Source: Imbricaverruca yamaguchii (lineage: Eukaryota; Arthropoda; Thecostraca; Neoverrucidae). From it: DNA of 64,000 nt. Positions 36,432 through 48,844 of this stretch are shown here, piece by piece. The DNA is taken from assembly GCA_034440575.1 (NCBI GenBank), contig JAOTOL010001475.1:868001-932000 (forward strand), written 5' to 3'. A program made the translations under genes and the position numbers. Below the pieces are notes generated by a model. It searched no databases. It was not told the origin of the DNA and saw nothing but the letters and a program-made list of their open reading frames with translations. The stretch's first letter is position 1. Every line of letters begins with the position of its first letter.

Positions 36432-39085
36432 GAAATATGGCTAGAGCGAAATTGAAACCAGTGGAAATTTCGTTTGGCACATTGCAGGCAAAGTTTTGAT
36501 TTTGGAGTGGTGGTCAGATAAAAGAAAGCGTCGAGGGTGGAGCTCCTTGCTTTTTTCCCATCGCGGGAAAACCCCTACCTAACAAAATGTACACAAAGAC
36601 AAAGAAGACATAGAAACGCAGGGAACGAAGGTGCGACGAAGACGAAAATCACATGGGGTGATCAGTGTCACCCCAATCGAAGCCAAATGCGAGAAGAAAA
36701 AGAACGACTGGTGTAGCCTCACGAAAATGAAAAGAAAAGAAAAAACAAATAGAGTAGTCAATGGCGCAATTGGCATTGAAATAGTATTGAACACTCCAAA
36801 GGGAATGCTCGCCGTGCTTAGGGACCACTGTAGTTGGCCGACCAACGCCCACGACATCGTCCTCACGCGCATCATATACCATTAAACAGGCGCCTCGATC
36901 CGATTGTACGCCCCGACGACACGGCATCGCTTCGTATCAGCCGAGGAATCCTCCGCTCGCTAGGAGTCAGACACAGTGTCCTAAAATTATTTCACCATTA
37001 ACTGTGAGGACGAAGAAAGAAGTTGCTTGGGAATAGTGAAAGATTGGAAGAAAATTAAGCATCGTCACTTAAGGATTAAAACAGTGGAATGCCTTTCACT
37101 TCAGTCACATGCATTTTACATTATTTAGCAGTCGTGTGCATAAGGACTGCCCACACATGTGGCAAAATGGTAAAAACCTAAGACAAGGATGAAATAGCAC
37201 AATTCCATTAACTGTGCATTTCCAGGCCACATGGTCAATCATTTTACACTGGTCAGACATCGCGGTAAACCCTGCGTGCTATGGTTGGGTCTGATAACGA
37301 GTGCTTGCACAGGACTGTTCCTCAACGGTACCGATAATAAAATATCTGCCACAGCATAGCGTGTGTGTGACTGTGTGTGTGCAGTACAAAATCCCAGGAA
37401 TGGAGCTGAATTTTATGCATAATAAAAAGGAGCCACGCAGCAAATAGGATGCAAAATAGTTGTACGCGGACAAAACCGGCAGGAGAGTTATGCCTTCGTC
37501 CACATACAATGTTTGTATATTGCAAGTCGGCATGCAAATCAGCCAAAATGTTTACAACGATCGCAATGTGCTTCGCAACGGCGAAAAGTTCGAGAAAGCT
37601 TCCAAAGGGAACAGTAATTAGGACAACGGATGAATATATTTGATTTACTTACGATGTTCACATGGCGTTACCTTGTGATATGCATACATTGACCTCTATG
37701 CAGATGGCGTCGCTATTTTGACGTACCTTCTATACAGGAACAGGAACCCCGTTGTCGCAGATAACGTTTCCTGAACACTACGCTGTCAACATAGGACTGT
37801 TGTGCAATGTGTGCGCAGCCTTAGCACGCGCTCGAGAAGGAGGGGGCGAAATCCGACCGCTCCGACAACAAAATACATGTTCAAATCAACAAACTGACAG
37901 ATGCGATCTTTGGGGTACCCATTTATAGGGAACTAGCGGGTCGCTGGGAAAGATGAATGATGGACCGACTGAACAAGTTAGCCGCCGTCCAGCGGAGCTG
38001 AGGACCCCCCCCCCCCCGACTAACATTTCTTTGCCATTTTCTTGGCATATCTGATGAGGAATCCTTCGTCGATTGTGATGAGGAAGCTGTCTTCAACCCA
38101 ATCGTCGTTAAGGCATGCAGTTTTCGGAATACGCATTTGTTTTATGTTTCAGCCACACATACGTGAATCTATTTTAGTTCGTGCTCTGTCAAAACTCTGG
38201 GATGCACTGCTGGCTCTGTTTGATGCTTAATGTCCTGTGCAACGGCCAGGACCTTGAGGTTGGCAGGCCTTTAGACACCAGGGTCTTCAGAACGCTTGGA
38301 CATTTGGACATGACAGACGTTCAGTGCATGGGCGATCACGGCCCATGAATGGCCAAGGGTCCCAAACGATCAGAAGCACGAGGAGATCAGTGTCGTGGGG
38401 CGACCAGGATTCTGTGGTGCAGGGCCAGGCACCTGAGGTAGCCAAGGCGCTGGGAGAGCCAGGGTCTTCTGGGACAGCCAGATACCATGAGATAACCAGA
38501 GCCTTGCGACGGTCAGGAGCCCGTGGAACGTGCGGGGACAGTCGAGGCCCTGGTGCGCTCAAGATCCGGAGGCACTGTTATGCGGGATAGTCAGGGTCAC
38601 AATGCTGAAGCACCACTGTCTGCTCCATGCTTGACCCAGGCATGCTTCCCTCAACTGACCCGGAGATGCAACCTCAGGGCACCCTAGCGTTTCCACGTTC
38701 ATTTGACCCGCTGCTGATACGAGTGGTCCGCTGACAACCCAGCTGACAACCGGACGAGGAGTGGTCACACCCATTCGTGTCTGTTGGCCAGACCAGTGCC
38801 AACTGGTGTCATTATGCTAAAATATGCAGCCTCCACCTGAGCATATAACATTTTCTAATATATACACGGAATATCCTGCTACATATTTACCTCTTCCGAG
38901 TGGTTAATCTCAACCTGTATTCCCAACTTTTATCGGTGTCATGCATTTAGAATAATCACATAGCTGTGGAAGACAAGTTAGACCGTTTCATTGCCAAAGC
39001 AAGTTTAGCTGTTCCACCACTAATGAAAAGCATTCGACCACGCTTGTGAGGACATCGCCAGTCTCTGGTTTTGATTGGCCCGGAC
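36432..39085. other. No recognised gene
   Basis: 36432-36540 may be further LINE sequence in a shifted frame. Beyond that, unique sequence with a C14 run at about 38006. Confidence 0.45.
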
Positions 39086-39089
39086 AAGC

Positions 39090-39360
39090 CGGGCGGCGCG
39101 CGTGCCGCTCTGTCTCGAATATCTCCGCACGCAGGCCCGGCCGCCAACAAATAGGCTGCCGCGTCGCATACATTACCTGAGGTCACGTGACCATCAAAAC
39201 ACCATCAGACACATCTGGCGCGGCGCGGCAGCCGGCGCGCCCGTCAGCGGCGACGCCGCCGGCGCGCGTTATTCAACCGGCCACTTTCTTACGTCATTAT
39301 TCCGCCGAGCTGGCGGCCGGCAGCCGGCCGGCGCGGAGGTGCGGCGGCGGCCGCCTAGTG
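39090..39360 (+). other. CpG-rich block
   Basis: gccggcgcgc, gcggccg and ccggccgg words; merges into the following array. Confidence 0.4.
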
Positions 39361-39362
39361 CT

Positions 39363-39975
39363 GCTACTGGGTACAGATGGTACAGTGTGTACAGTTGGTA
39401 CAGCTGCACCAGGCTTGCTAACAGCGGCAGCAATAACGTTAGTACGGTCGGCTGGTGCTGTTACAGGGTACAGATGATACAGCTGGTACGGTTGGTACAG
39501 CTGCACCAGGCTTGCTAACAGCGGCTATAACAGCACTAGTGCGGCCGCCTGGTGCTGCTACCGGGCACAGTTGGTACAGCTGCACCAGGCTTGCCAACAG
39601 CGGCAATAACAGCACTAGTGCGGTCGCTTGGTGCTGTTACAGGGTACAGTTGGTGCAGCTGCACCAGGTTTGCAAAGCGTAGCCTAGTACGGTGCCTGGT
39701 GCACCGGGTACAGTTGGTGCAGCTGCACCAGGCTTGCTAACAGCGGCAGCAACAGCACTAGTACGGTCGCCTGGTGCTGTTATTGGGTACAGTTGGTGCA
39801 GTTGGTACAGTTGGTACGGTTGGTCCAGCTGCACCAGGCTTGCTAACAGTGGCAGCGCACTAGTACGGTCGCCTGGTGCTGTTACCGGGTACAGTTGGTC
39901 TAGCTGCACCAGGCTTGTTAGTAGCGGCAATAACAGCACTAGTACGGTCGCCTGATGTTGCTACTTGGTCCAGTT
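39363..39975 (+). repeat. Minisatellite, unit about 80 bp, 7 copies
   Basis: Core cagctgcaccaggcttgcta, then acagcactagtacggtcgcc and tggtgctgttaccgggtaca, with ggtacagttggta subrepeats of varying number. Confidence 0.93.
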
Positions 39976-41728
39976 GCATCGTGCTGGAGGGTTAGCTGGT
40001 CACCAGTCGCACAGCCAAAGCATCGTACACCTATGAACGTCTGACACTTCATGCATGCACCTGCGATGTCCATAGGTATAACTCTCGTCTGCGCACCGCC
40101 GTCCAACAAACACTGCAAATACAATGAACTCTGATTTCGAAGTCCCAAATTAGCATCTTCAAAGTGTGCTTATACCGTATCCGAGTGTTACTCTCGCTGC
40201 TTCAGGCGATCTGGTCGACTGTACACCAAAAATCACAGACAAACATACTTTCCTTCGATTTTTCAATTGCTTCAACTGAGAGAGACAACCGTTGAAGCTA
40301 TGGCTATGCACCTGTCTTATTCGGCACCAGTCAGCTCCTCAGTGCAGATAATATCCAGTAGATTGTTCCACCGTGAATCTTCCACAGCGGATGTGACAAA
40401 CAACAGACTCCGTATATTGGCATTACGTCCTACTGACGGCAGCATATGCGCATGACATCGCCGATAACGACCCGCCGGCTGGGAGTTCCCCCCGGGACCG
40501 AGGATCGCATCTGATCCATGATCCAATTCGCAGAGTTAACTTACATTGAGTATGTCAGTCTGGTGCTCACTGATGGACTTCAGAACATTGGAGCCGTTGG
40601 CGAATACTGGAGTGTATATATTTCGCAGTTTGTTAGCAAATTGTAGTTTGTGGTATTTAACCATTACCCGAGCATATGTAAAGTATCTGGCAGGGCTGCG
40701 ATGCCGGAGAGTGTACTCCTATGAACCAGAAACGTCGTCCCTAGCTACTTCTCTGCACATAACTGGCACCCTTGTCAGACTGGAGCCACATCTGCCACAC
40801 GAGGGTCCGTGCAACGGCTAGATAGCATTGATTAGGTGCAAACTAAACGCAAGGTATACAGACTGCAGCAATCTCCGATGGTTGTGACTTTCTGAGAACA
40901 TTCATGGCGGACTAAATCTGCGTCTTTCACACCACATATATATCAACTCAGATACACTAGACATTTGATACAATTTTGACACCTTAGAGCAGTTCAGGGC
41001 AGTGCATTCTTGGCAGGTGTGTCGTTACGGGAGTTTGCACAAATGCGCTTGGAGGCAGCACGCAGTGGTAATAAATGGAGGATCCGTGCTTCACTAATTG
41101 CACCCGCTGTGCGAGGTCCACAGCGGTGAAACCAACCGCTTATTGTATCCTGCAGGTTGAGGAATTGATACATGCGAAATAGGCCATAACTTATTCAACC
41201 AACTGTATTCAATGGAACAATTGGAATGTGAAGTGAATGTATGTGTTGAAAATACATACATTGCGGATACATGGGCAGATTTCGACAAAAGAGAAACATA
41301 TTCGCAATGACCAGAAGGCATCTCAGCTTAGGATGCCTCGTCACATACAGCCACACACCGCCTCGGGTGCTGCACATAAAGCCCTGCGCCGTCCCCGTTG
41401 CTGACGAGATGTGACCTAGCCCTATGGTGGAAGCGAATCGCCACTCAATGGGACCATAACCGCCACCGACGGTCAGCACTCGCCGGCTGCCGGGTGGTGG
41501 TCTGGTTGGCCAACCACCGCAACCAGCACGTCCATGCGATGCACCCGCCACTGGGAGCGGATTACAGCGTCCTGGGAGACAGCAGCGGCCCCTCCCCACC
41601 CTCTGATTACGCTGATTACAGTCGTCTACTGGCGACTAACAAGCCGGAAAACACACCCTCCGCGGGGGGCTTAGCACACACCTCCCGACCCTCAGAACAA
41701 GACCAGGTGACTAGGCCACGACTGTATT
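39976..41728. other. No recognised gene
   Basis: Unique sequence; nothing recognised. Confidence 0.5.
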
Positions 41729-41958
41729 GACGACCCCGGACAGACACAGGGTGTGACTCGCACAGGCGCTGCCACATCCACGAGAGGGACCAGCCGGGCA
41801 CGGCTCCCTAACATTGGAGGTCAATCCTGACGACCCCGGACAGACGGTGTAACGGTGTGAGTCACAGTGTGTGAGTCACCCTGTGACTCACTCAGGCGCT
41901 GCCACATCCACGAGAGGGACCAGCCGGGCACGGCTCCCTAACATTGGAGGTCAATCTT
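41729..41958 (+). repeat. Tandem duplication, unit about 100-130 bp
   Basis: gacgaccccggacagac and ccacatccacgagagggacc occur twice in order. The second copy has an extra gtgagtcac-rich insertion. Confidence 0.9.
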
Positions 41959-42351
41959 CTCGAATGCGTTTCAAATGTGGCGTGAAGACTATTGACTCTG
42001 CGCATTACAAGGCAAAGATAAGCTAAGAATCAGAGATACCGCCTGAATCGTTGTGAATGATTTCATCATAGGAGGTCATGCCTCCAGAACATTTCTTCTC
42101 TGAAAATGGTTTAAATTGAACCGAAAATATATATTTTATTTTTAAAAACTTTATGTAGATAGTTTGTGTTCCTATGATTGTTAGCCCGATGGCAATCCGA
42201 ATCTGATGAACGTCTTTCTTCTTCTTTAAATTTGAGGAATATGTTTTCAGTAGCCTGAACATATCTGGCTCTACACAGTCGGATTTCGGCAAGCGCAAAC
42301 AAAGCCGTTCTAGCTCTTAGTGTACACAGATGCAGCACAACTCTCAACAGA

Positions 42352-42550
42352 TTGGCGACACAACCGCTTGAGGTATTGGCAACACAGCCGCTTGAGGTTT
42401 GAAAACCGCTTGAGGTATTGGGAAACCTTGAGGTATTGGTGACACAACCGCTTGAGGTATTGGCGACACAACTTATTGGATGAGCAACCGCTTGAAGTAT
42501 TGGTGACACATCTGTGTGATGCATTGGTGACACATCTGTTTAAGGCATTG
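42352..42550 (+). repeat. Minisatellite, unit about 24 bp, 8 copies
   Basis: gacacaaccgcttgaggtat plus tggc, with shortened copies in the middle. Confidence 0.9.
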
Positions 42551-44812
42551 ATAACAATGTCGGATGAGTTGCTATCGGAGTCTTCGAATATTTCCTATTG
42601 TAGCCTGTCTTATTTCGCCAGCCCATCAGTGGTACCTACGGAAAAAGGCTTCTGTAGTCCATGTGCTGATCATACTAATGATCACTATTCCCTGACCTCG
42701 CGCTGCCCAAGATTACAAACCTACTCAAACTGTGCAGTTACTGGATACCAACAGCCTTTGCCTTCCCAATTAATCGCAAGGCCACGCTAGATATTCGGAT
42801 CCCCACAAGTAACCAAAAATGCACCTCACTATTTTCAGGATCTCAGGATACTTTTGAGATCAGATGAAACATCCCTAGGTCAACCCCAGCCATTGGCGAC
42901 AATTAAAATGCATTGATCCTTAACCCGATACATTCGTGTGCATCTAGCCATTCCAGAACTTGATATCGATTGGAGACTATTTCTTCCTTCCGGATATCTT
43001 CGAAGCAAGTTGCTTGCCCATTCTGGAAATCCCATTTACTATCATTATGTCATCGGGATGGGATGACCTTGAAATACGAATGTGTGCGCCTAAAGGTCAC
43101 AAGTTAAATCACAACAACTTATTTCAATTTCTTGCAAGCATTTGTTTCACACCACGGGGAGCGTTAGGTTATTCAGCCTTTAAGAATATAGACGATCGCA
43201 CAGCGATTTGATTCAGAAAACAGACATATCTCAATTTGTATATTTCATGTCATATCAGAACGAGGTCAGGTGACGCCAACTTCTTTTGCATTTCAATCAG
43301 GCTAAGTGACGGAGTCCAGCTTATACGGATCCAGCTTCTGAGTCCAGCTTATACGAATATCCTCAAAATTTGCCAGCTGACCCGTCATCCGCCACGACCC
43401 CTACAGGAGCCGGGCTAGGCACTTCAGCAAGCTTGGGGAATTTTCTTCTGCGATGCTATCACACAGCAGTTCAACTGCTGTGTGATACGCGCGACAAGAA
43501 AAACAATTTCGAGACACCACACGGCTCACAAGCCTACCATCTACATTCTACCGTTCACCATGATGCCGTACGGCTCTATTCAGCATGCGCTCACCGATAA
43601 ACTGATGGGCGTGGAGTTCTGGAACCATTCCGGAATAGCCGGTTCCAATGCGACCACATGATCAGTCCGCTGTCCGCTGGCTGCCGCCTGGTCGGCACGA
43701 CCTCGACCTTTGACCGCTCCTTCTTAGGTCGCCAGTCACGTGACGGGGTGGCTTCCCGGCGGCCGTCCCGGACACATTCGTCACGTTCCGGCCGATAGTG
43801 GTGGTCTCTCCGCCGAGACTACATCAGACACACCTGACTTTCGCTCACTCGTGACTCGGCGGTAAACTGCATCCTCCAGACGGCAAAATGACAACAGCAT
43901 GGACACGGGACGGGCATTATCATTCCCGACCACTGTGCTGCACCAATTCTACTGTATTATTAGTTCCGTCCTGACGTATGTTTTTGTTTGATTTGTCTGT
44001 ACTTTTCTTCACCTGTTGGTTTCGTCAGGTGTGGATATCGCCAGTCTCGTCGCAAGGATCAGATAAGACCTTATCCTGATGGCGAATGGTTGGAGAAACA
44101 ACTCTTGTTTACCCGAGCAAAAACCAATGCTTAGTGGACGCGACGGAACAATTAAGATCTGTTCAGTCATTCACTGAATTAAGCAAGCCTGACGTGGGAA
44201 CGCAATAAATGTTGAGTACGACATGCTACTCGTGTTCAACCTAGATAGGTGTAAGATTGCCCAGCATTTCTAATGAGTGGTGACGATATTCTCGTGGTAT
44301 TCTAAGTATTCTTTGGTATTGGTGGTGATTATCCTCTTTGATAATTTGATAATTGTAGGGATTGTAATTGTAATTGTGTAATTGATTTAATAATTGTACA
44401 AATAATCCCATTTTAAGTTCACTCAAATCTATAAGCATACTGGCCATTTAGCACTAATCGCAATGTGAAGTTTGCTATGATGGCTACATGTTGCCTTTTC
44501 GTACTGTTTTTAATCTGTTTTGATCGACGGAAATTTTAAGTTCCACATATAAATATTATACAAGCAATGCTGAAATTAGGCACCATAAGAAGCGGAAGGC
44601 AAAATGTCGTTTCGGCACTAAGTGGATTTTCCATATTCAGTAGCAGTCTTTTCCGCTTAGCCATTTCCTAGGTATTTTGTCCTCGGATAGGCTAAGTTGA
44701 TGGAAAACTGGAAAAAAGATAAAATATTTATGGAATTAGTGTCCTTTTTCAACACGACAAAATTAAGTGTCCCAAATCTGCGGGAGAAATTGGTATTTTG
44801 GGGTTCCCTAGG
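42551..44812. other. No recognised gene
   Basis: Unique sequence apart from the hairpin at 43457 and a short gtccagcttatacg duplication at 43315-43365. Confidence 0.5.
43457..43487 (+). repeat. Perfect 15-bp palindrome with 1-base centre
   Basis: Arms tatcacacagcagtt (43457-43471) and aactgctgtgtgata (43473-43487). Outer ttttctt (43441) and aagaaaa (43496) extend the pairing to about 62 bases with an internal mismatch zone. Confidence 0.92.
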
Positions 44813-45150
44813 TCGCCCCGGTAGCTCAGTTGGTTAGAGTGCTGGCCTGCACTGGTCTCCCCTGTACTGGCAACACAGGGTTCGAGTCGCTTCGCTCGCT
44901 CGCATTTAGCCCCCGGCCGGGAGTGTCAGTTGGCAGCTGGCCCGATAAGGTCTGGGACGAGCTACCGGGCGGCCGTGCCGGTGCATTGGCGGCACGTTAA
45001 ACTTTCGATCTAAATTCTGCCGTTGAATTGAAGTTCATGGATCGGGTGGTGGGGCCAAGGTTCACGCAACAAGCTCTGCTTAGCGATAGAACCCTGGTTC
45101 CTCAAGCCACCCCAGCAACAACTTGGATTAATTTTTTTTTAAATCAACCC
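44813..45150 (+). mobile_element. tRNA-headed SINE
   Basis: Starts with a tRNA-like head: ccccggtagctcagttgg carries the pol III A box, and agggttcgagtcgc the B box. The spacing between boxes is longer than in a real tRNA and no acceptor stem closes, so it is not a functional tRNA. A tRNA-unrelated body follows, ending in a T-rich run near 45130. No clear target-site duplication was found. Confidence 0.7.
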
Positions 45151-45420
45151 AAGGGCTGAGCCCCCCTCCAAACTGGTGTTGCGATCCTACACCCCTGACA
45201 GCATGAGTTGACTCGGGCTGGCTACGAATCACCCCAACCAGCGCGTAAGTCAGCACCGGCACATCAGTGAGCAAGACCGATCCAACACGGAACCACCTTC
45301 CTCGTCAGGCGTCACGTTGAGCCACTCCCCTGTTGGCGGTGTGTGTGGCTGAACGGTCAAATGGCCCGCCCCGTTCTCGAGTTATTTAGACAGTAACAGC
45401 ACCTCCTACCGCAGGTCACG

Positions 45421-45594
45421 ATGGGCGAGGGACAGGGTCAAACGGACCCGTACCTCTACATTCGCAGCTACAAGATCGGCATCTTCGGCTGGCGGAAGCG
45501 GTGTCTGTACAGCCTGCTGATGGTGCTGCTTCTCATCGTCATCATCAACCTGTCACTGACGCTCTGGATCATGAAGGTGCTCGACTTCTCTGTG
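45421..45594 (+). CDS. SGCD: Sarcoglycan gamma/delta/zeta-type, first coding exon (N-terminus and transmembrane helix)
   Basis: This exon encodes 58 residues of a type II membrane glycoprotein of the dystrophin-associated sarcoglycan complex, which in the known family stabilises the muscle sarcolemma. Seen: a polar N-terminal tail (1-20), the family motif [11 protein letters not shown] (residues 20-30), then a hydrophobic helix (about 30-51) and [10 protein letters not shown]. The basic RKRC before the helix fits the inside-in N-terminus of the family. The start is the ATG at 45421, six bases after a good acceptor (ctcctaccgcag, AG at 45413-45414), so a non-coding 5' exon probably lies upstream. 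The donor GTGAGT at 45595 leaves phase 0, matching the phase of the next exon at 56892, which continues DGIGGLRV as in relatives. It is an orthologue of the invertebrate single gamma/delta/zeta gene rather than of one vertebrate paralogue; the symbol is the nearest vertebrate name. Confidence 0.93.
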
Positions 45595-45754
45595 GTGAGT
45601 CACGTGCGCGGGAGAGGTCGGGTCACAGGTCACCAGCTGTATTGCTTGTGTATTGAATACCGACCTGATGTGATCGACAAGGGAAGCTGCGTCTGTGCTT
45701 TTGAGTAATGTCATGGACTAAGCAGATGCACGAACAATGTGCTGAAAATAATGC

Positions 45755-45805
45755 AAATATGTAAATAAACAATATAAATGCAAATAAACAATAAACAATA
45801 AACGT
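45755..45805 (+). repeat. (AAATAAAC)-like A-rich repeats
   Basis: Repeated caaataaacaa words, next to the hairpin at 45821. Resembles the tail of a retroposed element, but no head is recognised. Confidence 0.5.
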
Positions 45806-45820
45806 ATGCAAATACAAAAT

Positions 45821-45858
45821 AGAAAACGACACGAACAAGTTTGTCCGTGTCGTTTTCT
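45821..45858 (+). repeat. Perfect 13-bp inverted repeat (hairpin)
   Basis: Arms agaaaacgacacg (45821-45833) and cgtgtcgttttct (45846-45858) with a 12-base loop, about 230 bases after the first sarcoglycan donor. Confidence 0.9.
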
Positions 45859-46079
45859 ACGTTTAGTACTTACTCTTAATGCTGCCGAGTTGCATGATAT
45901 TCCGCCGCCGCTGTATTTATGCTTCGTAGCAGACTTAATCGACCTGCGTCTTCTACGTATGCAGCCATGATTGCCGAAGTCTGAGATTCAGTGTATGGGA
46001 AGCGACATTAAACTCACTTAGATATGAGGTCTTGAAAGAGAGCATGCTACAAATATTTGTTGAGATCCATGGACGTTCT

Positions 46080-46232
46080 GTCTCCGTTCGTCTCTCCATC
46101 TGTCTCTCTGTCTCTCTGTCTCTCTGTCTCTCTGTCTGTATCTCTCTGCCTCTCTTTCTCTTTGTGTCTTTTTCTCTCCGTCTCTTTGTCTCTCCCTCTC
46201 TATGTCCGTTTCTCTGTTTGTCTCCCCTCTGT
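46080..46232 (+). repeat. Pyrimidine-rich (GTCTCTCT)n stretch
   Basis: Imperfect tctctgtctc repeats in the first visible sarcoglycan intron, leading into a CpG-rich block. Confidence 0.85.
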
Positions 46233-46269
46233 GGACGTCTTTCCTCCGGCCCACATCTACCTTCCGTCC

Positions 46270-46680
46270 GCTTCTACCCCCGCTGCAGTCCGGGCGGCTG
46301 GGCCGGACGGCGACCGGCGGCGAGGCTCCAGCCGGGTGGGGGTGGGGGAGGGGGGCTGGCGCGGCAGTCGTGTTTACCTGGCGCCCTGAGGAGTCATCGG
46401 ACGGCGATCGGTGGCCGATGTGGGGCCGTTACCGGCCGATCGGCCGCCTGTGGGGGCGCGCCGCCGGCCGACGCGCCGGCACCAGCGCGCTCGGCCGCCA
46501 GATTGGCCGTGAGAGTGCGATCAGGCCGTGGGCTGGCGGTCGTCAGCGGCGATGTCGGCGTCGACGGCCGCCGCCTGCCGGATGAGCCGGCGAATGGCGG
46601 CGACTTTAGGCGCCGTTCCGGCACTGACGGGCTGGCCGAGCGCGCGCTACCGGCCGTGAATGGCTAATGGTGGCCGGCGA
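46270..46680 (+). other. CpG-rich island in the sarcoglycan intron
   Basis: Very dense CpG with many cggccg and gcgccg words, about 0.7 kb downstream of the first coding exon. Could be an internal promoter or enhancer. No convincing exon is visible. Confidence 0.5.
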
Positions 46681-46859
46681 GGCAAAACTGCATGCGGTAC
46701 GTGTCTGTTGTGTGTCAGAAGGTGCTTCGGACAGAATCGCTGGTGCATTCGTATGACGGCGTCGAGGTGTGGCGAATGCAGATTTTGACGTCACTGGCCA
46801 TCGGCAGCACTCGCAAATGGCTTGTTCAACCCTGTGGTGTACGGCATGAAAAATCATGC

Positions 46860-48045
46860 CATTGATAAAAGGAAGAGTCTATTCGACTTGTCTTTAATTT
46901 TCGATAACTAATGGGCCGGCTCTTTGATAAAAGGTGTCTTTCGAAAGCTTGCATCCTTAGGTAGATATTTATGAACACAAAACTTGAAACTTTTGAAAAC
47001 GGTGTATATAGTAGGCAAACAAGGGGGAAATAATGTCAATATTGCTTTGCTACGGTTCTCAGGCGTAGTCTTGCCTTCACCTGCTCTCCATACTCTCAGT
47101 CTGTAGCCGTCTCTGATCAACCAAAGTGTCTTTCTGTTGTTGCATAATGCATCCAAAGAAGCAAGTAAAAAAGCCATGAAGTTTCAGAGCTCTATGAAAA
47201 CGCGATAAGAAGCGGCAAGTAAAACACCTGGCGGGTGGTGGGGGGTGGGGTGGGGGCGGTTGGAAGACCCTTTAGATAATAGAGACAAAGTTAACAGTAG
47301 AAGTGGTGTGATCCCGAATGAGACGTGCGGTGGGGTGAGAGTACGATTCAGTCTAAGAGGACCAGGGAAGCAAACAGTTGCCAACTCTAAACATGCCTGA
47401 CAGATGGAGTGCCAAGGTAATGAGGTCCATGGTGGCACCGCCGGTCCAAAACATTCCAGGTCGACTGGAGTGAGGATGTTAAAATTAGCACATCTGGAAT
47501 CCTCTGATGCAACTCAACGTGGCTCCACCAGGAAGACTTAAACTGTGTCGCAGTTAGTATGATTAATATTGAGCCTTGTGTGTGTGTGTGTGGGGGGGGG
47601 TAGGGGTGCATCGACTGCAGTGGTCATGCATTGGAGATATTGAGTTCTGCTACGCTCATGTCATTCTTGCATTGCAGATGACTTCACTGCGATCGATATT
47701 TGATCATCCCAGGCATCACAGCAGCATCACACAATTATATTCTATACGGATTCGATTTGAGTACCTCTAGATTAATGTCCACATCTCAACAAGCTAAAAT
47801 CACACATTCAAATTACAACATGTAGTGCAGATGTAATGAGGTGTTAGCTCTTTAGCCTACCGCTGAGGCATCAGCTTTTCAGTCCACTGCCTGAGGGTAA
47901 CACAAGGTGCGTTGTGACTCCCACAACTGAGCCGTTGAGGCAGCCAGCGATTACAATGAACTTGCACGGCAAAAGTCAGGAAAATATAGAGCACAGTCCA
48001 CGGATTTACAGCTGTGTACAACAGCTACACGATGGGAGGAAGTTG
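46860..48045. other. Intron sequence without recognised features
   Basis: Mixed composition with only short simple runs: a GT/GGGG stretch at 47577-47600 and a G-rich run at 47231-47260. No exon with family similarity is seen. Confidence 0.5.

Positions 48046-48102
<57 letters not shown>
48046..48102 (+). repeat. (TA)n microsatellite
   Basis: Uninterrupted TA dinucleotides followed by alternating catgtgcatgcatacatgta. Confidence 0.97.
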
Positions 48103-48103
<1 letters not shown>

Positions 48104-48159
48104 GTGCATGCATACATGTAGTAATATGGATCGGGTAGGTAAATTCTTAGAACTCACCC

Positions 48160-48838
48160 GGAACTACAGTAGCTATGTCTGGCTCTACCTAGGAGACAAC
48201 GGTAGCCAAGACTGATAACAGTACTAACCTGGGCACAATAGTAGCTACGTCTGGCTCTACCTAGGAGACAACGGTAGCCAAGACTGATAACAGTACTAAC
48301 CTGGGCACAACAGTAGCTATGTCTGGCTCTACCTAGGAGACAACGGTAGCCAAGACTGATAACAGTACTAACCTGGGCACAACAGTAGCTATGTCTGGCT
48401 CTACCTAGGAGACAACGGTAGCCAAGACTGATAACAGTACTAACCTGGGCACAACAGTAGTCACGACTGGCTCTACCTAGGAGACAACGGTAGCCAAGAC
48501 TGATAACAGTACTAACCTGGGCACAACAGTAGTCACGACTGGCTCTACCTAGGAGACAACGGTAGCCAAGACTGATAACAGTACTAACCTGGGCACAACA
48601 GTAGCTATGTCTGGCTCTACCTAGGAGACAACGGTAGCCAAGACTGATAACAGTACTAACCTGGGCACAACAGTATTCACGACTGGCTCTACCTAGGAGA
48701 CAACGGTAGCCAAGACTGATAACAGTACTAACCTGGGCACAACAGTAGCTATGTCTGGCTCTACCTAGGAGACAACGGTAGCCAAGACTGATAACAGTAC
48801 TAACCTGGGCACAACAGTAGTCACGACTGGCGCTACCT
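48160..48838 (+). repeat. 72-bp minisatellite
   Basis: About 9.4 copies, with blocks ctggctctacctaggagaca and cggtagccaagactgataac in each. The main variant is agctatgt versus agtcacga. The period of 72 keeps a minus-strand frame open for 231 codons, but its 24-residue unit resembles no known domain. Confidence 0.95.
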
Positions 48839-48844
48839 AAGAGA

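Noticed and set aside
36631..36885. 84-codon + strand ORF (Lys/Arg-rich)
   Set aside because: No recognisable domain and next to decayed LINE sequence; not supported as a gene.
44813..44900. Functional tRNA gene
   Set aside because: A and B boxes are present, but the box spacing is too long and no acceptor stem pairs; it heads a SINE body.
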